From contig CASHSZ010000077.1 in NCBI GenBank assembly GCA_949358305.1, positions 1 through 35,000 of the forward strand: DNA of 35,000 nucleotides, given 5' to 3'. Shown piece by piece: positions 33,499 through 35,000 of the stretch; positions within the stretch are counted from its first letter, which is position 1, and the number at the start of each line of letters is the position of its first letter. This stretch comes from Strigamia acuminata (taxonomy: Eukaryota; Arthropoda; Chilopoda; Geophilomorpha; Linotaeniidae). The notes under the pieces were generated by a model. That model had not been told where the DNA came from, searched no databases, and saw nothing but the letters and a program-made list of their open reading frames with translations. The position numbers were made by a program, and so were the translations under genes.

Positions 33499-34132
33499 TC
33501 AATATTCGATCGAAGAATTTCCGTCGTCGCCACCGCCGCCGTCGGCCGCCCCCTCGTCGCCCTCGGTCTCGTCCGCATAGTCGTCCGCCATCGGGTCCGT
33601 GTCATCGTCCACCATCTCCACCGGCTCCACCGGCTCCAACGGCTCCACCGTCTCCACCCGCTCCGCCGCTTCCAGCAACCTCCCCTGCATTTCCTCCAGC
33701 ATCCTCTCGAATTTCTCCTCCACTCTCTTGAACATGCTCTCGAATCGCTTCTCCAGTCTCTCCAGCATCGCTTTCAGCATCTCCTCCGTCCTCGCCACCA
33801 CCCCCTCGACGGTCGTCTCCGGCGCCGCACCCTCGCTCTTCTTTTCGCCCGACCGTGACGGCAATGGCGGCGGCAGCGGTCGCGCTGACGCGCCCCCTCG
33901 ACGCGACTGGAAGAAAAAAATAAAATAAAATAAAATAAAATAAAATAAACAAATTGAACCGGATTGAAAAATGTCGGGACGCGATACGGACCCTCTTGAT
34001 CTTCGTGGGATCGTTGGTTTTCTTTCCGCACTCGGGCTCGTCGAATCCGCCGGCCTTCGCGAGGTCCCACCCACCAAGCCTCAGAAACCTGACGCGCCGC
34101 GTACGAGCGGTGGGCGTTCTTTTTTCTTCCAT
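33499..34132 (-). CDS. Small coiled-coil protein with acidic tail, two exons (182 aa)
   Basis: The minus-strand exons are 34132-33992 and 33906-33499, phase 0, ending TGA. The donor is GTCCGT, weaker than the others in this window, so the exact join is less certain; the acceptor is TTCTTCCAG. Residues 1-47 are basic. Residues about 80-135 carry regular Leu/Met/Phe spacing (TEEMLKAMLERLEKRF and on) and should form a coiled coil. Residues about 138-175 are Glu/Asp/Val/Pro- then Asp/Gly-rich. No family is recognised. The basic start, coiled coil and acidic tail resemble the style of the other unnamed genes here. Confidence 0.62.
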
Positions 34133-34219
34133 TCGTCTATTAGTATTGTAAATAAAGAAATAAATAAATAAATAAATAAATGAATGAATGAATGAATGAA
34201 TGAATGAATGAATGAACGG

Positions 34220-34266
<47 letters not shown>

Positions 34267-34832
34267 AAACAAACAAACAAACAAACAAACAAACAAAAAC
34301 AAACAAACAAAAACAAAGACAAAGACAAAAAAAAAATAACGAAACAATGGCCGCGCGAACGACCCGGACGAATGCTCGAGGGAAAAAACGAACAAACAAA
34401 CAAACAAACAAACAAACAAACAAACAAACAAACAAACAAACAAAAAATAAAGTAAGGAAGGTTAGACCGAGTTACCTCCGAGCGTCCGATCTGTCCACGT
34501 GGCCAATGCTTCTAACGGCGAACGTGCCGGCTAATTGGTGTTTTGAACGAGCGAGTGTCCGGCGAGTGAACGATCCAACGTTGCGCTTCTCGATGAAAAT
34601 TGTCCGAGTCTCGTGTGCTCATGCGCATCGTGCGGCGCGCAGGTCCACAACACTGTTTTCACGGGCTTTAAAAATAAATAAACTCGTTTCTCTCGTCTTT
34701 CTCCGTTTTGTAGATTTTTATTCGGTTTGTCGTTTCCCGAGCTGTACAAAAAATCAAAAATAAAATAAAATGCGTAACTTTAAACGAATGGCGGCGATGA
34801 CGGTGACAAATTCTTCGATTCGATCGGTCGGT
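34133..34832. other. Spacer between the coiled-coil gene and the thymidine kinase gene
   Basis: It holds GAAT repeats (34180-34215), an A run of about 46 bases (34220-34265) and two CAAA microsatellites (34266-34315 and about 34389-34443). A non-repetitive part (34460-34670) has no supported ORF. TTTATT at 34717-34722 reads AATAAA on the minus strand, about 110 bases after the thymidine kinase stop. Confidence 0.7.
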
Positions 34833-35000
34833 CTATGGCCGCGCCGCGAAACACGCGCGACATGTCGGAACGTATTTGTCGGCGCCCCCGATCACTACAA
34901 CGTCCTCTTCGCCCGACGTCCGCTTCGTGAACGCCGCTTCCCTTCGGCACCGGTAGCACGTCGCCTCGAGTTTCACGACGTGCTCCGACTTCGGCAGCAA
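34833..35000 (-). CDS. Thymidine kinase (TK1 type), C-terminal exon, cut by window edge
   Basis: The last 55 codons and TAG are read on the minus strand; the rest lies beyond 35000. The enzyme phosphorylates thymidine with ATP in the cytosolic pyrimidine salvage pathway. The fragment has the C-terminal hallmarks of type II (TK1-like) thymidine kinases: SEHVVKLEATC, then AAFTKR, then VIGGADKY, followed by CRAC. The pairs CYRC and CRAC are the four zinc-binding cysteines of the lasso domain, and the lasso and IGGADKY region contact the thymidine base. There is no C-terminal extension or fusion after the zinc site. Codon use is GC-rich as in neighbouring genes, so nothing suggests transfer. The N-terminal P-loop cannot be checked from this window. 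Confidence 0.93.
   Translation of the reverse strand: MLPKSEHVVKLEATCYRCRREAAFTKRTSGEEDVVVIGGADKYVPTCRACFAARP

Noticed and set aside
34081-34443. Phe/Cys/Leu-rich minus-strand ORFs
   Set aside because: Translations of CAAA and poly-A microsatellites.

Overview
The window looks like nuclear DNA of an invertebrate animal, not a bacterium or virus. Genes are split by short GT..AG introns, exons are GC-rich, introns and spacers are AT-rich and full of microsatellites, and tandem satellite DNA, tRNA-derived retroposons and a full copia retrotransposon are present. The species cannot be named. A TK1-type thymidine kinase at the right edge argues against a Drosophila-like fly, which relies on a different deoxynucleoside kinase.

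Layout. 1-4260: a hierarchical satellite (11-bp and 53-bp subunits inside alternating long monomers). 4818-5596 (-): a three-exon gene for an acidic protein. 6398-9445 and 15850-18750: two arrays, ten units in all, of a 590-675 bp repeat in which each unit has a 20-nt hairpin with a cUUCGg loop followed by an ATAA-type tail. Between the arrays, 9845-15761: an intact, apparently very young Ty1/copia element with matching 318-bp LTRs and a CTCTC target duplication.

19981-23593 (+): a nine-exon gene (953 aa) with C2H2-like fingers, a 24-bp minisatellite read as protein, an RS-rich tract and a PHD-type finger. 24255-25400: three copies of a tRNA-derived SINE-like unit. 25853-28258 (+): an intron-rich piggyBac-derived transposase gene. 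28587-30200 (-): a four-exon coiled-coil protein gene (463 aa) with a Glu-Pro hexanucleotide tract. 30500-31685: three more SINE-like units. 32357-33090 (+): a three-exon Ala-rich protein gene. 33499-34132 (-): a two-exon coiled-coil protein with an acidic tail. 34833-35000 (-): the C-terminal end of a thymidine kinase, continuing past the window.

The genes do not form an obvious pathway. Gene models were built by hand from ORFs, splice signals and codon phase; every multi-exon model given here keeps phase across all joins, which is the main evidence for it. The strongest unexplained signals are the two hairpin-ended tandem retroposon families (one with a compensatory stem change) and the palindrome-bounded satellite.
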